From Candidatus Aminicenantota bacterium (GTDB lineage: Bacteria; Acidobacteriota; Aminicenantia; Aminicenantales; Aminicenantaceae): a stretch of DNA of 56,072 bases. The stretch lies in assembly GCA_011772475.1 (NCBI GenBank), contig WVZK01000002.1, positions 1 to 56,072 on the forward strand. Direction: 5' to 3'. The notes beneath the pieces are model-generated. The model saw only the letters and a program-made list of their open reading frames with translations. It did not search any database and was not told the origin of the DNA. Positions 8,781 through 16,642 of this stretch are shown here, piece after piece; within the stretch, counting starts at the first letter, position 1; every line of letters begins with the position of its first letter. Both the position numbers and the translations under genes were made by a program.

Positions 8781-9503
8781 TTATTCGGCGAAAGAGTGCT
8801 CCTGCATGTATTCTACGTAAAGTTTATTCAGATCTTCTCCTCTGAGCTCTTTTTGTGTTTTCATCATGACCAGTTTCCCCTGGAGCATGAAACCCACCCT
8901 ATCAGCAATATATTTTGCACGGAATATATCGTGGGATGAAATGAAAATCGATTTTCCTTCACCCTTTAGTTCCAAGATAAGATCAAGGAACTCCTGGCCT
9001 GACTTCGGATCAAGGCCTGAGGTCGGCTCATCAAGGATAAGATTTGGTGCATCTTTCAATATGGCAACTGCAATTCCTAATTTCTGGCGCATTCCCTTGG
9101 AAAAATTCTTGGTCCGCATATCATATGCTTCTTCCTGGAGCCCGACTTGTTTCATCACTTGCGCATAATCAGATTTGGTGAGGTTCCGTTTACCCGCCAG
9201 TTTTGAAAAATAGTCAAGGTTTTGATATGCGGTGAAATTATCATACAGCATCACATTTTCAGAGACAAATGAAACATACTCTTTCGACTTCAAAGGCTCT
9301 TTTACCACATCAACTCCCTCGATCAGTGCTGTTCCTTCACTGGGTGGAATGAAACCCAGGAAAAGGTTAATCGCGGTTGTTTTGCCAGCACCGTTAGCAC
9401 CGAACATACAGAATATTTCTCCTGGTTCTACCTTAAAGTTCAAATGATCCAAGGCCAACAGGCCGTCTTCATATTTCTTTGTTAGATCTTTTGCTTCTAG
9501 CAT
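8781..9503 (-). CDS. ABC transporter ATP-binding protein
   Basis: 240 residues with a full nucleotide-binding domain: Walker A GANGAGKTT (35-43), signature FSKGMRQK (134-141; the SKGM variant typical of ABC-2 exporters), Walker B LILDEP (155-160) and the switch His191 in SSHD. It hydrolyses ATP to drive the permease encoded immediately upstream (51 bp gap). The subfamily resembles NatA/CcmA-type ATPases used for export of peptides, Na+ or polysaccharide rather than import; there is no substrate-binding protein in the operon. The substrate is unknown. Confidence 0.92.
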   Translation of the reverse strand: MLEAKDLTKKYEDGLLALDHLNFKVEPGEIFCMFGANGAGKTTAINLFLGFIPPSEGTALIEGVDVVKEPLKSKEYVSFVSENVMLYDNFTAYQNLDYFSKLAGKRNLTKSDYAQVMKQVGLQEEAYDMRTKNFSKGMRQKLGIAVAILKDAPNLILDEPTSGLDPKSGQEFLDLILELKGEGKSIFISSHDIFRAKYIADRVGFMLQGKLVMMKTQKELRGEDLNKLYVEYMQEHSFAE

Positions 9504-9554
9504 AATTACCTCTTTTTTTTTCTATTTTTTATGTCTCATAGAGTTTATATTCAT

Positions 9555-10970
9555 TTAGCGAACATCATATCTGAGAAAAGATACGTACGCCCCGACAAAA
9601 AACAGAATGATCAGAAAAACCATCAGAAAAAGGTCTGGCAGCATGCGCTTCATTGATTCGCTGAATCTCTCAGGCGTGAATTCGTGTTGGGGCATATCGC
9701 TCAAATCAAGCTTCGGCTGTTCTCCTTCTTGAGGAGGTTGGGAACTACCTATTTTTTGATTGACCCATTTGGCAAATATTGGCTTGTATGCCTTGACCGA
9801 GTTTAGAAATCTCTCATGCTCGCTTACACCGGTTCTGCCAAGGCTCATGGAAGCAAACATCAAGGCTGAGGCAGGAGAAACGCGTGAAAGATTCACAGCA
9901 AGCCTCTGCTGCTGGCGCATTTTCATCTGGTAATCCCTTTCGAGCGCCGCATTCTGTTCTTCAATCTTTCCCAGTAATCTGCCCCGAAACTCCTCCGACC
10001 ATTTCCTCGTTTCTTCGTCCCATTTCTTACGTTCTTCTGGCTTATCTTTTCCAGGACGAGGATTTTCTTTTGTATACTGTCTCCACTCCGCTCCAGCTTG
10101 CTTCTGAATTTCCTGAAAGTAGGCATCTTTTTGAGCTGTAATCTCATGGACAGAGGGAATAGGCTTGATCTGGCCGGCTATCATGACCGCTGCCTTAGGT
10201 ATCACTGTTACAAAGGTGACCCAAATGAACAACAAGAGCAAAAAACTGGTTGATGACCTGGTCGTTCTTGACGAAATGAAAAGTCCGAGCGAAAAGAAAA
10301 CGGATAAGTACAGGAGAAACATCAAACATATTACTCCAATCCTGAGCCAGTCATTACCGGAGAGAGAAATGTTCGGATAAATCATCAAGATCAGCAAACC
10401 GAGAATTAAGGGAATGACCAAAGGGATTAAAAGACTGACAAAGCCGCCGATTGCCTTTCCGAGAATGAGTCTGTCACGGGGCACTCTGTTAGAAAGAGCA
10501 AGCTTCAATGTGCCTCTCTCCTTTTCGCCGACTATCGCATCGTAGGTAAAAAGTATGGCAAAGAGGCTCAGTACAATCTTTACGATGAATGACAGGTCAA
10601 GCGGACCAAAAACGGCAAAGATGGGATTGCTGCTGTATTTCGATTCAATCATGCTCGGATCAAATACGATGTTTACTTCAGCTACACGGCCCACAGCTTC
10701 CCAAATGCCACTAACAATTGTGCTCAGCACCTGAGGCTTTCTGTTGACTCTGGTTCCTATCCCCGCGAGTTGGCCATAGGATTGCTGACTTTCCAGATTT
10801 TTTTTGTTCAAAGCCACGGCCGCACTGTGTTCCTTCAGCTCTGCCTGATAATTATTTATCCCGGTGTAAACAGAAAGCAAAATTAAGATGGTGCAAAGCA
10901 GAAAAGTAAAAACAAACCTGGGACTCATGATTGTGTCTTGAATTTCCTTTTTTACAATATCTCGTAGCAT
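9555..10970 (-). CDS. ABC-2 type transporter permease
   Basis: 471 residues. There is one membrane helix near the N-terminus (SPRFVFTFLLCTILILLSVY), an extracytoplasmic loop of ~90 residues, then a cluster of four or five helices (~127-265). The cytoplasmic sequence VGEKERGTLKLALSNRV is the hallmark (EKE-GTL) of ABC-2 permeases. A large charged loop of ~180 residues, with a Lys/Glu-rich coiled coil (KPEERKKWDEETRKWSEEF), comes before the last helix at ~447-466. The layout matches the DUF3526/gliding-type permeases with a large external insert. It is the first gene of the operon behind the promoter at 11.02-11.05 kb. Confidence 0.85.
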   Translation of the reverse strand: MLRDIVKKEIQDTIMSPRFVFTFLLCTILILLSVYTGINNYQAELKEHSAAVALNKKNLESQQSYGQLAGIGTRVNRKPQVLSTIVSGIWEAVGRVAEVNIVFDPSMIESKYSSNPIFAVFGPLDLSFIVKIVLSLFAILFTYDAIVGEKERGTLKLALSNRVPRDRLILGKAIGGFVSLLIPLVIPLILGLLILMIYPNISLSGNDWLRIGVICLMFLLYLSVFFSLGLFISSRTTRSSTSFLLLLFIWVTFVTVIPKAAVMIAGQIKPIPSVHEITAQKDAYFQEIQKQAGAEWRQYTKENPRPGKDKPEERKKWDEETRKWSEEFRGRLLGKIEEQNAALERDYQMKMRQQQRLAVNLSRVSPASALMFASMSLGRTGVSEHERFLNSVKAYKPIFAKWVNQKIGSSQPPQEGEQPKLDLSDMPQHEFTPERFSESMKRMLPDLFLMVFLIILFFVGAYVSFLRYDVR

Positions 10971-11021
10971 CCTTCTCTCCTCTATTTTCTATTTAATTTC
11001 ATATCTTCCTGTATTCGGCAT

Positions 11022-11049
11022 ATTATACTTATTCCTGTTTCTTACTCAA
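11022..11049 (-). promoter_or_regulatory. Sigma-70-type promoter of the ABC operon
   Basis: Read on the minus strand: TTGAGT (11049-11044), a 16-nt spacer and a perfect TATAAT (11027-11022). It lies 52 bp upstream of the permease start. Confidence 0.5.
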
Positions 11050-11169
11050 GTATACAGATTTCTTACCGATATACCTGGATTCAATTGAAATTATTCATGT
11101 GAATCTAGCAGACTAAAAAGATATATAAGAAGATATACGAGAAATTCAAGAAAAAGTTACATTTTATTA

Positions 11170-11201
11170 ATCATGGATTATTTATATCATGGACTATTTA
11201 C
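11170..11201 (+). repeat. Tandem 16-bp direct repeat
   Basis: ATCATGGATTATTTAT is immediately followed by ATCATGGACTATTTAC (14 of 16 identical). It lies in the 431-bp divergent gap between the ABC operon and the DUF5916 gene, about 145 bp upstream of the candidate promoter of the latter. It could be an operator for a tandem-binding regulator. Apart from this and the two promoters I see nothing in the gap. Confidence 0.4.
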
Positions 11202-11344
11202 GTATAGTTGAGCCCAATATTTCGCGCCGCTTCGAAATTGAGGAGCGCCCGTTAGGAATCACGGAATACATACCCACAAAATTAATTATGACTTGCGACT
11301 TAAGTTTTAGGAAAGATACGGCGGTTTGAAGGTCATGCCCATAA

Positions 11345-11373
11345 TTGCTTTAAGATTTTCATTATGATATAAG
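11345..11373 (+). promoter_or_regulatory. Possible sigma-70 promoter of the DUF5916 gene
   Basis: TTGCTT (11345-11350), a 17-nt spacer and TATAAG (11368-11373), 28 bp before the ATG. The match is moderate. Confidence 0.3.
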
Positions 11374-11401
11374 CTTTTCTTCCAGAGCACGGTAAGAAGA
11401 G

Positions 11402-13591
11402 ATGATCCCCGAGTATAAAGAATTAAAAATCAGCAAAAAAGCAAATTCAATAATATCAATCTTTGTAATTTTTTTTATAGGATTATCTGCATCCGCGCAG
11501 GAAAAGCTTCAGCCGCTTATACCGTATAAGACAGACACTCCTCCAGTGATTGATGGAATACTGGATGATCCGGTTTGGCAAAAAGCTCCCCACGAGACAG
11601 GATTTAAGACTTACCACCCTGATTATGGCCAGGATATGGTCGAAAACTCCGTAGTTTATTATGCCTATGACCAGGAAAACCTCTATTTCGCCTACAGGTG
11701 TTTTGATAGCCACCCCGATAAAATCAAAGCCTCGGTAACAAGCCGAGATAATATTCACGCCGATGACTGGATATGTATCAACCTAGATTCCTTCAATGAC
11801 CACCAATCTCTCTATGCTCTTTATTGCAATCCCCTGGGTGTGCAGGGAGACTCCAGGTTTGAAGGCGGGCAAGAGGATTTCAGCGTCGATATAGTCTGGT
11901 ACAGCCAGGGAAAAATAGATGATGAAGGATACACGGTTGAACTGAAAATCCCGTTCAAAAGCATCCGTTTTTCACATAAAGACCCAGTGGAGATGGGTGT
12001 AATTTTCGAACGCATGATAAGCCGCCTTTCAGAAGCAGGAACCTATCCTTCGCTTGATCCTGCGCAGGGACCCAATTTTTTAACCCAGACGAGAACTCTT
12101 ATTTTTCAGGATATAAAGCACTATACACTTTTTGAGATATTACCCGCCCTAACCTACAGTCATAGCAGTTCGATAGACGAAGGGAAATTGGTATCAGTTG
12201 GAGATGCGGGTGATCTCAGCCTAACGGCCAAATATGGCCTGACATCACATCTTGTCCTCGATGGAACCTATAATCCTGATTTCAGTCAGGTCGAAGCTGA
12301 TGCCGGGCAGGTTGATTTCAACTTGCGGTATGCTCTCTTTTTTCCAGAGAAAAGGCCCTTCTTTCTCGAAGGCTTAGAAAAGCTTAACTTTGGGGGATAC
12401 TATTCCGGGGATCCTCTAAGGGAGGTTGTTCATACCAGAACAATTGTCGATCCTTTGGTCGGGCTAAAATTGAACGGTAGAATTGGAGACAAGAACACTG
12501 TTGCCTTAATCTATGCCCTGGATGAGCTACTTGATACTGATACGGAAAATTATGCCCATTTTGGAATTTTTCGCTACAAACGGTCATTAGCCAAGGATAG
12601 CTTTATCGGCGGATTTTACACAGCGAGGGAACGAAAGAGCGGTTTTAACAGAGTTTTTGGCTTGGATGGGCAGCTCAGGATAAGCCAATCCAGCATCTTC
12701 GGATACAACGCTTTCAAGTCTCTGGGTAAACTGGACGAGGCCTCTCCGAAAGATGATGGGCATGCCGTAAAGCTTCATTATTTCCATAACACCAGAAACA
12801 TGATTCTTATGCTTGGACTCCTGGACATTGCCAAGGAATTTCGGACAGAAACAGGATATATCACCCGAACAGGAATTACCATGTTTAAATCTGGAATTCT
12901 GCGGATGTTTTATCCAAAATCAAAGATTATCCAGAGAATTGATCCGATGATCCACAGTACGCAGACCAGGGATAAATTCAGCGGTCTTTATGAAACCTTT
13001 AATTCTATTGACCTGAGGCTTCTTTTTCTGAGAAATTCAACTTTCCTTGCGGGTTATCGCTATGCTACCGAGGTTTTCTTAGATGAAAGGTTCAACACCA
13101 GCATTGTCAGGATGGTCGCTAGCAGCCAATTCACAAAACAATTTTACTTCAACGTGTCTTATTATTACGGAAAGAAGATTCGTTATGTGGATAATCCCTA
13201 CCAGGGAAGCGGCAGCGATGCCTCAGCAACTGTGAGGTACCTGCCATCGGAAAAGCTTCATCTTGACCTTAGCTTGATCTACTCCGATTTTTACCGCGAT
13301 TCTGATTCTTCAAAAGAGTTTGACTACACGATTGTCAGAAGCAGGAATACTTACCAAGTAAACAAATACCTATTTTTCAGAGGAATTGTCGAATATAATT
13401 CCTTTCACAAGCAGTTGATGACCGATTTTCTAGCTTCCTTTACCTATATTCCAGGAACAGTTATCCATGTCGGTTATGGTTCTCTCTACGAGAGAATCAA
13501 ATGGGAAAGCAGTGAATACGTAAGTGCAGATAGATTCCTGGAAACGAGGAGGGGATTTTTCTTCAAAGCCTCTTTCTTGTGGAGGCTTTAA
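11402..13591 (+). CDS. CBM9-like / DUF5916 outer-membrane protein
   Basis: 729 residues. The signal peptide ends near SASAQ. Residues ~40-225 form a carbohydrate-binding family 9-like domain: PVIDGILDDPVWQKAP at its start, DDWICINLDSF in the middle and YTVELKIPFKSIRF near its end. From ~230 to the C-terminus is a DUF5916 region, predicted as an outer-membrane beta-barrel (VEADAGQVDFNLRYALFFPEKRPFF is diagnostic; many alternating aromatic strands; C-terminal FLWRL). Proteins with this architecture are common in Acidobacteriota and Bacteroidota and are presumed surface proteins for glycan binding or uptake; no activity is established. It is monocistronic, with a hairpin at its stop codon. Confidence 0.82.
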   Translation: MIPEYKELKISKKANSIISIFVIFFIGLSASAQEKLQPLIPYKTDTPPVIDGILDDPVWQKAPHETGFKTYHPDYGQDMVENSVVYYAYDQENLYFAYRCFDSHPDKIKASVTSRDNIHADDWICINLDSFNDHQSLYALYCNPLGVQGDSRFEGGQEDFSVDIVWYSQGKIDDEGYTVELKIPFKSIRFSHKDPVEMGVIFERMISRLSEAGTYPSLDPAQGPNFLTQTRTLIFQDIKHYTLFEILPALTYSHSSSIDEGKLVSVGDAGDLSLTAKYGLTSHLVLDGTYNPDFSQVEADAGQVDFNLRYALFFPEKRPFFLEGLEKLNFGGYYSGDPLREVVHTRTIVDPLVGLKLNGRIGDKNTVALIYALDELLDTDTENYAHFGIFRYKRSLAKDSFIGGFYTARERKSGFNRVFGLDGQLRISQSSIFGYNAFKSLGKLDEASPKDDGHAVKLHYFHNTRNMILMLGLLDIAKEFRTETGYITRTGITMFKSGILRMFYPKSKIIQRIDPMIHSTQTRDKFSGLYETFNSIDLRLLFLRNSTFLAGYRYATEVFLDERFNTSIVRMVASSQFTKQFYFNVSYYYGKKIRYVDNPYQGSGSDASATVRYLPSEKLHLDLSLIYSDFYRDSDSSKEFDYTIVRSRNTYQVNKYLFFRGIVEYNSFHKQLMTDFLASFTYIPGTVIHVGYGSLYERIKWESSEYVSADRFLETRRGFFFKASFLWRL

Positions 13592-13609
13592 GATCTAAAG
13601 ATAGATCTT
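13590..13609 (+). terminator. Perfect 8-bp hairpin at the DUF5916 stop codon
   Basis: AAGATCTA - AAGA - TAGATCTT, overlapping the stop codon. Only three T residues follow, so it is a weak intrinsic terminator or an mRNA 3'-end stabiliser. Confidence 0.35.
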
Positions 13610-13690
13610 TGCCCAAAAATCCAAAGTGACAGAAATTACTTTTTCCCCTGAAAACGGAACTATGCTAATAAGAATTTGATTCTCTTAAAT

Positions 13691-13735
13691 GTGGGTTTGA
13701 TGAATCAAATCCCTACATAAATCAAGCTCCTACAA
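13691..13735. repeat. Dispersed palindromic repeat, head plus one tail unit
   Basis: GTGGGTTTGATGAATCAAAT, then CCCTACATAAATCAAGCTCCTACA as head and tail of the family described at 22.6 kb. It ends exactly at the stop codon of the NYN gene, where its stem (TTTGAT-GA-ATCAAA) may act as a 3'-end structure. Confidence 0.6.
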
Positions 13736-14302
13736 TCAAGATCTTCCCTTGCTGCTCTTTATCAAGAATCTCTTAGGATTCTGGTCCAAATCAATGAAGT
13801 TATCAGCTTGCTCAATCAGTTTCTGAGAGCTTGATTTGCCGAAAGCCATAACCTCCATATAACAACCCACAGCATGCTTAAGATGCTGGACTAACGGCAC
13901 AAAATCTCCATCTCCGCTTATAAGCACAACTGCATCAAGCTTTGGCGCAAGCTCAATCGTATCCATGGCAATTCCGATATCCCAATCTCCCTTCTTGGCC
14001 CCTCCATAGAAAACCTGAAGGTCTTTTGCCTTGACCTCATAACCCAAGCTCTTGAGTGCCTCAAAAAAATTGCTTTCATCCTTCACATCTGCCTTTATAA
14101 CATAGGCGATTGCCCGGATAAGCTGCCTGCCTCTAACAGCCTCTTTAAGGATAGTTTTGAAATTTACCTTTGCTTTGTAGATATTCCTCGCAGAATAATA
14201 CAAATTCTGAACATCCACAAAGACTCCGACTCGTTGTTCTCTGTATATATTTTCACTTGTTTTATCACTCATTTTCCTATTTCCCTTCCTCTTTGTTGTC
14301 AT
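13736..14302 (-). CDS. NYN-domain (LabA/DUF88-type) nuclease-like protein
   Basis: 188 residues with the PIN-like NYN fold: an N-terminal strand with the first acidic residue (RVGVFVDVQNLYYSAR), a central GDWDIGIAMD acidic cluster, and SGDGDFVPLVQHL. These aspartates make up the metal-binding site expected for RNase activity in this family. The middle (GYEVKAKDLQVFYGGAKKGDWD) is typical of LabA/DUF88 proteins. No OST-HTH domain follows. The start is supported by AGGAG 8 nt upstream and by a good promoter. The RNA target is unknown. Confidence 0.85.
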   Translation of the reverse strand: MTTKRKGNRKMSDKTSENIYREQRVGVFVDVQNLYYSARNIYKAKVNFKTILKEAVRGRQLIRAIAYVIKADVKDESNFFEALKSLGYEVKAKDLQVFYGGAKKGDWDIGIAMDTIELAPKLDAVVLISGDGDFVPLVQHLKHAVGCYMEVMAFGKSSSQKLIEQADNFIDLDQNPKRFLIKSSKGRS

Positions 14303-14323
14303 TCGCCCATCTCCTGTTTAGAG

Positions 14324-14351
14324 CTTATAGCAAACGAAAACGAGATGTCAA
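14324..14351 (-). promoter_or_regulatory. Sigma-70-type promoter of the NYN gene
   Basis: On the minus strand: perfect TTGACA (14351-14346), 16-nt spacer, TATAAG (14329-14324). The expected start, ~14317, leaves a short leader containing AGGAG. Confidence 0.6.
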
Positions 14352-14411
14352 AATATTTCTCAGGACACAAGGTTGCCTTGGATTATAATTTTGTTGAATT
14401 GATCTTCCAGA

Positions 14412-15152
14412 CTAAAACCTGTACTTAATACCCAGGTCTATTCCCCATATATAGTTATATGCCTCTGCAACTGGGCCAGGTACCCCACCTTCCCAAGTAT
14501 AGGGCGAATAGTAGCCACCATATACATTTCCTAAGATTAAAATAAAGGCCCTTAATTCAAAACAAAGCGGAAGAATCTTGGGCAAATAATAACTCAATCC
14601 TGCTCCACCTTTGAGGCCAATATCAACTGTGCGACGAGATTCTATTTTAAAATATCGGGCATGGCCTTCTTTTTTTCGAACAGAAAAAAATCCCAGGCCA
14701 AAAAACCCAAACGGGGTTATCTTTTCCTGGGATTTTCGTGATCTAAAAATTGCATTGAGGAATAGATTTGTAACACTCCAGGATAAATCAAGCGGCTCAA
14801 TATCATCAGAGAAATTTATATCTCGTGATCTTATACTCACGACAACGATCGAGCTTGCCCTATAATGGCCTACTTCTGCTTGAATCGCAAAGCGGGAACC
14901 GAAATTACGCTGGAAATTTAGATTAAAGTGATTTTTCAATTCCGTTTTTCTATCAGAAACAGATACGTCCGCAACAAATGGGATAGGATTAAGTCCATCA
15001 ACACTAACATATCTGTTTATGCCAGAAGTACATCTTCCTAATCCGGCACCGAATCCAATGCTGAATTTTTTTTCATCAGCTCTGAGTAGTGTGTTAGCAG
15101 AAAGAAATAAAACTAAGCTGCTGAAAATTACTATGATTCTTTTCTCACTCAT
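14412..15152 (-). CDS. Predicted outer-membrane beta-barrel protein
   Basis: 246 residues with a signal peptide (LVLFLSANTLLRA, then DEKKFSIGFGAGLG). The mature part alternates amphipathic strands (FNLNFQRNFGSRFAIQAEVGHYR; ITPFGFFGLGFFSV; VDIGLKGGAGLSYYL) and ends in the aromatic outer-membrane insertion signal KYRF. The size suggests an 8-10-stranded barrel of the OmpA/OmpW-like type with no attached periplasmic domain. It is preceded by a sigma-54 promoter, which makes it conditionally expressed. The ligand or role is unknown. Confidence 0.7.
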   Translation of the reverse strand: MSEKRIIVIFSSLVLFLSANTLLRADEKKFSIGFGAGLGRCTSGINRYVSVDGLNPIPFVADVSVSDRKTELKNHFNLNFQRNFGSRFAIQAEVGHYRASSIVVVSIRSRDINFSDDIEPLDLSWSVTNLFLNAIFRSRKSQEKITPFGFFGLGFFSVRKKEGHARYFKIESRRTVDIGLKGGAGLSYYLPKILPLCFELRAFILILGNVYGGYYSPYTWEGGVPGPVAEAYNYIWGIDLGIKYRF

Positions 15153-15241
15153 TTCAGATAAACATCTTATCCACTCAAAAAAATCTTGGAGGAAAAAGAT
15201 AATTCAGTGCTAAGCCCATTTTACTTATCGTTTTATATTAA

Positions 15242-15257
15242 AGCAATAAACGTGCCA
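15242..15257 (-). promoter_or_regulatory. Sigma-54 (-24/-12) promoter of the beta-barrel gene
   Basis: The minus strand reads TGGCACGTTTATTGCT: GG and GC elements 12 bp apart, matching the consensus TGGCACG-N4-TTGC at every conserved position. The expected start is ~15230, about 80 nt before the ATG. Confidence 0.75.
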
Positions 15258-15288
15258 ACACTAATAAGAAAGGTATCAAAGTCTTCAT

Positions 15289-15323
15289 CTCACGCTCTGT
15301 CCTCAATTGATGACAGATGTGAG
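15289..15323. promoter_or_regulatory. Inverted repeat upstream of the sigma-54 promoter, possible activator site
   Basis: CTCACGCTCTGTC and GACAGATGTGAG face each other around a TCAATTGA core. The centre lies about 50 bp upstream of the -24 element, a position compatible with an enhancer-binding protein site; it could also be an RNA hairpin. Confidence 0.35.
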
Positions 15324-15356
15324 GGTTAGCGACACTAAAGAAAAAAAAAGATAAAC

Positions 15357-15475
15357 GGGGTCAGACCTTTCAAACTTTTATAAATTGATAATTACATTCC
15401 GCTTCTTTGAAAACCTAGTTATCTATACTTATTAGCCCACTCTAAGAAATAGAAAGATTTTAGAGGTCTGATTCC
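15357..15475. repeat. Small MITE/REP-like element with terminal inverted repeats
   Basis: The left end GGGGTCAGACCTTTCAAA and the right end TTTTAGAGGTCTGATTCC are imperfect inverted copies of one another around ~85 bp of AT-rich non-coding DNA. The GGTCAGAC motif recurs near the end of the racemase gene (16614-16621) and as degenerate copies near 33.6 and 39.9 kb. Confidence 0.45.
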
Positions 15476-15485
15476 AAAATCGTGT

Positions 15486-15514
15486 TTGACTCAAAAACTC
15501 CTCAATGCTATATT
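15486..15514 (+). promoter_or_regulatory. Sigma-70-type promoter of the racemase gene, with overlapping palindrome
   Basis: TTGACT (15486-15491), a 17-nt spacer, TATATT (15509-15514). TTCCA-AAATC-TGGAA (15513-15527) overlaps the expected transcript start and could be an operator. Confidence 0.45.
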
Positions 15515-15562
15515 CCAAAATCTGGAATTAAGCCTTTATAATTCTGAAATGAGGAAAAAAGA

Positions 15563-16642
15563 ATGAAGAATAGAATAAAACCCATTTCCCTCTCCATGCT
15601 ATTTTTGCTTTTCTGCGCCCAAATCTTTTATTCCTTCCCTGCAAAGATACAGTTGTCCGGACAAGAAGAGAAGCTCGATGAATTTTTTCAAAAAGACGAA
15701 GTCACTATTATTGTCACAGATTCTGGACTTGGCGGTCTCTCTATAATGGCTGATGCTGTGGAGAGAATGAGAGAATCTAAAATTTTCCAGAAGGTGAATT
15801 TTGTATTTTTTAACGCCCTCTTTTCAAAAGAAGGTGGCTTCAACAGTCTAAAAACGCGCAAGGAAAAAATCCAAATCTTCGATAGTGCACTCAAAAGCAT
15901 GAAGGAAAATTACAATCCAGATTTGATACTTGTTGGCTGCAACACCCTATCCGTAATCTACGATGACACTTCCTTTTCTGAAGAAGCAAGCATCCCAGTA
16001 GTCGGAATAGTTGAGGCGGGAGTGGATCTTATCGCCCAAAAGCTCGAAACATCTCCTGAGTCTAAAGTAATTATTTTCGGGACTCATACTACCGCAAGCG
16101 AGGAGACTCATAAAAAGAAATTAGAGGAGAAAGGAATTCTTTCTCAACGAATAATCGTTCAGGCCTGCCCCGAATTAGTTAATTATATCGAAAAAGACTA
16201 TGCCAGCGACGAGACAGAAATGCTTATTTCTGCCTATGTCGCCGAAGCTCTCCATAAAATAAAAGATACACAATCGCCCCTGTACGTGAGTCTAAACTGC
16301 ACCCATTACGGTTATTCTCTTGATTTTTGGGAAGAAGCCTTCCAGAGTTCCAAGGTAAAGCCGCTTGGTTTTCTCAACCCGAATTCCAAGATGATAGATT
16401 TCCTGTTTGAACAGAAAGAGCAGAATCGTTTTGAGAGAACAGAAATCTCAATAAGTATTGTTTCTATGGTTGAAATCGGGGAAGAAAAAATTGAGTCAAT
16501 AGGAAAAAGACTGGGTGAAACTTCTCCTCAGACACGCGATGCTCTATCCTTTTATGAATTGAAACCAGATCTTTTTAAATGGAAAGAATACATTACATCT
16601 TCAGGTCAATCGGGGTCAGAGAATAAAAACTTCATGTTTTAA
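15563..16642 (+). CDS. Exported glutamate-racemase-like protein (Asp/Glu racemase fold)
   Basis: 359 residues, ~90 longer than typical MurI. All key elements of glutamate racemase are present: TDSGLGGLS (Asp53), GCNTLS with catalytic Cys126, and LNCTHYGY with catalytic Cys246 and His248. The two-cysteine mechanism interconverts L- and D-glutamate. The odd feature is the N-terminus: a signal-peptide-like segment (ISLSMLFLLFCAQIFYSFPA) followed by a ~20-residue linker before the fold begins at ~46, so the product is predicted to be exported. The last ~35 residues are unrelated to the family. The start has GAGG 8 nt upstream. Its 3' end overlaps by 27 bp the convergent gene for an enolase-superfamily racemase. 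Whether it acts on peptidoglycan-derived D-Glu outside the cytoplasm is inference. Confidence 0.75.
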   Translation: MKNRIKPISLSMLFLLFCAQIFYSFPAKIQLSGQEEKLDEFFQKDEVTIIVTDSGLGGLSIMADAVERMRESKIFQKVNFVFFNALFSKEGGFNSLKTRKEKIQIFDSALKSMKENYNPDLILVGCNTLSVIYDDTSFSEEASIPVVGIVEAGVDLIAQKLETSPESKVIIFGTHTTASEETHKKKLEEKGILSQRIIVQACPELVNYIEKDYASDETEMLISAYVAEALHKIKDTQSPLYVSLNCTHYGYSLDFWEEAFQSSKVKPLGFLNPNSKMIDFLFEQKEQNRFERTEISISIVSMVEIGEEKIESIGKRLGETSPQTRDALSFYELKPDLFKWKEYITSSGQSGSENKNFMF

